From Candidatus Omnitrophota bacterium (GTDB taxonomy: Bacteria; Omnitrophota; Omnitrophia; Omnitrophales; Aquincolibacteriaceae), in the NCBI GenBank assembly GCA_903884815.1, contig CAISGE010000080.1:1-33394 (forward strand): DNA of 33,394 bases. Direction: 5' to 3'. The translations under genes and the position numbers were made by a program. Each line of letters opens with the position of its first letter. Positions within the stretch are counted from its first letter, which is position 1. The notes under the pieces were generated by a model, which was not told the DNA's origin, did not search any database, and was given only the letters and a program-made list of their open reading frames with translations. Shown piece after piece: positions 32,924 through 33,394 of the stretch.

Positions 32924-33070
32924 ATGACCAATGTAATCTCAGAGATGCTTGGGTCAGCTCGTCAGTTCGTGAAACTGAGAAAAGTGATGAACAGACAGGC
33001 TTCTAAAGATGAAATCAGGAGTTTCTTAAATGAGCTGGCTGGAGCGATTGCTAAATGTAAAATGTTGTAA
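32924..33070 (+). CDS. Small hypothetical protein (48 aa)
   Basis: The frame runs from an ATG preceded by GAGGGTGG to a TAA, overlapping the next gene by 41 bases. The peptide is helical and charged (QFVKLRKVMNRQASKDEIRSFLNELAGAIAKCKML) with no signal or membrane segment. I do not recognise it. The overlap and ribosome-binding site make translation possible, but it could be chance. Confidence 0.35.
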   Translation: MTNVISEMLGSARQFVKLRKVMNRQASKDEIRSFLNELAGAIAKCKML

Positions 33071-33323
33071 ATCTGGCAGGGACGAAAAATTAACGAGGGA
33101 TTTCAAAACTCTCACGGGTCCTTTGGGTATTCACAATGCGTTTAACCCGAGCTTTTATTGTGATGAGAATCTAAAGATTGTTGCCTTTCGGGCAATACCT
33201 GACGGCAATGATGGATTTTTTTCCTTCGTGTCTGTCGAGGACAGGGCGGGCCGGTCCATCAAAAACATATCGATCGATTTGTATGAGGAGTTGGGTCACG
33301 TGCGGCTTAACGATCCCAAGATC
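33030..33323 (+). pseudogene. Truncated gene, N-terminal part of a probable beta-propeller-type glycan protein
   Basis: The ATG is preceded by AGGAG with an eight-base spacer. About 98 codons are native: GIHNAFNPSFYCDENLKIVAFRAIP, then DGFFSFVSVEDRAG, ending in GHVRLNDPKI. The 'FNPS...FRA...DPK' pattern resembles the first blades of beta-propeller proteins related to glycosyl hydrolases and phosphorylases, which would continue for 250 or more residues. Instead the frame enters the 20-base repeat at 33324, adds about 12 foreign residues and stops at 33362. I read this as interruption by the insertion-element end. The family assignment is tentative. Confidence 0.6.
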
Positions 33324-33394
33324 GCTAGCAGGCTGCTGAAAAACCCTCATCCGGGGTGGTAGAATAAGGCTTCTACAACTCTGGAGGTGAGGGA
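33324..33394. mobile_element. Probable start of an insertion element (partial)
   Basis: CTAGCAGGCTGCTGAAAAAC (33324-33343) is the exact reverse complement of 98-117. About 40 bases later the window ends with GGAGGTGAGGGA, which looks like a ribosome-binding site placed just ahead of a gene that would start outside the window, as expected for a transposase. No transposase codon is visible, so the element family is unknown. Confidence 0.55.

Noticed and set aside
1..33394. CRISPR arrays, tRNA or rRNA genes
   Set aside because: No regularly spaced direct repeats with spacers, no tRNA-like cloverleaf arms and no conserved rRNA words were seen.

Overview
The window looks like a piece of a bacterial genome from an uncultured PVC-type lineage; Candidatus Omnitrophota is my best guess. 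The basis is three short secreted proteins that resemble the exosortase-associated TIGR04073 family, a moderately GC-rich housekeeping backbone, and intergenic heptamer repeats. No rRNA or marker gene is present to settle the taxonomy, so this is inference. I see no tRNA, rRNA or CRISPR array.

Region 1 (about 0.3-10 kb, all plus strand) is housekeeping: ychF, a zinc-ribbon/membrane/TPR protein, cysE, an RNase H-fold protein, a half-length TauE/SafE protein, pepA, a small secreted protein, an RsmB-type rRNA methyltransferase, a TIGR04073-like protein, trmJ-like and pyrE. Region 2 (10-16 kb, mostly minus strand) holds a polytopic membrane protein resembling GT-C glycosyltransferases with a small TPR-like partner, two more TIGR04073-like genes, a small excisionase-type HTH protein, mutY and suhB. 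Several intrinsic terminators and promoter candidates are readable here, including a leaderless promoter for mutY.

Region 3 (16.2-22.7 kb) is a tight oxidative TCA cluster: isocitrate dehydrogenase, malate dehydrogenase, bacteriohemerythrin, aconitase A (one frameshift) and citrate synthase. A perfect palindrome lies between it and the divergent suhB. Together these genes run oxaloacetate plus acetyl-CoA to 2-oxoglutarate and regenerate oxaloacetate. The hemerythrin suggests an O2 or NO link. An ATP-grasp-like gene follows.

Region 4 (24.3-33.3 kb) starts with cysC overlapping a full-length tauE/safE, then about 1 kb of decayed sequence with a frameshifted cysC C-terminal copy and a methyltransferase C-terminal piece. 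After that comes a surface-polysaccharide island: a two-domain GT2, two SAM methyltransferases, a GT-like protein of unknown type, a GT4, and a truncated gene at the right edge. Base composition drops in this island, most clearly in the methyltransferase at 28.6-29.4 kb, which suggests transfer.

Both ends of the window carry the same 20-base word in inverted orientation (98-117 and 33324-33343). The right copy truncates an open gene. The simplest reading is that the window is bounded by the two ends of copies of one insertion element. The least explained structures are the hairpin-forming tandem heptamers that run through the stop codons of cysE and the isocitrate dehydrogenase gene.
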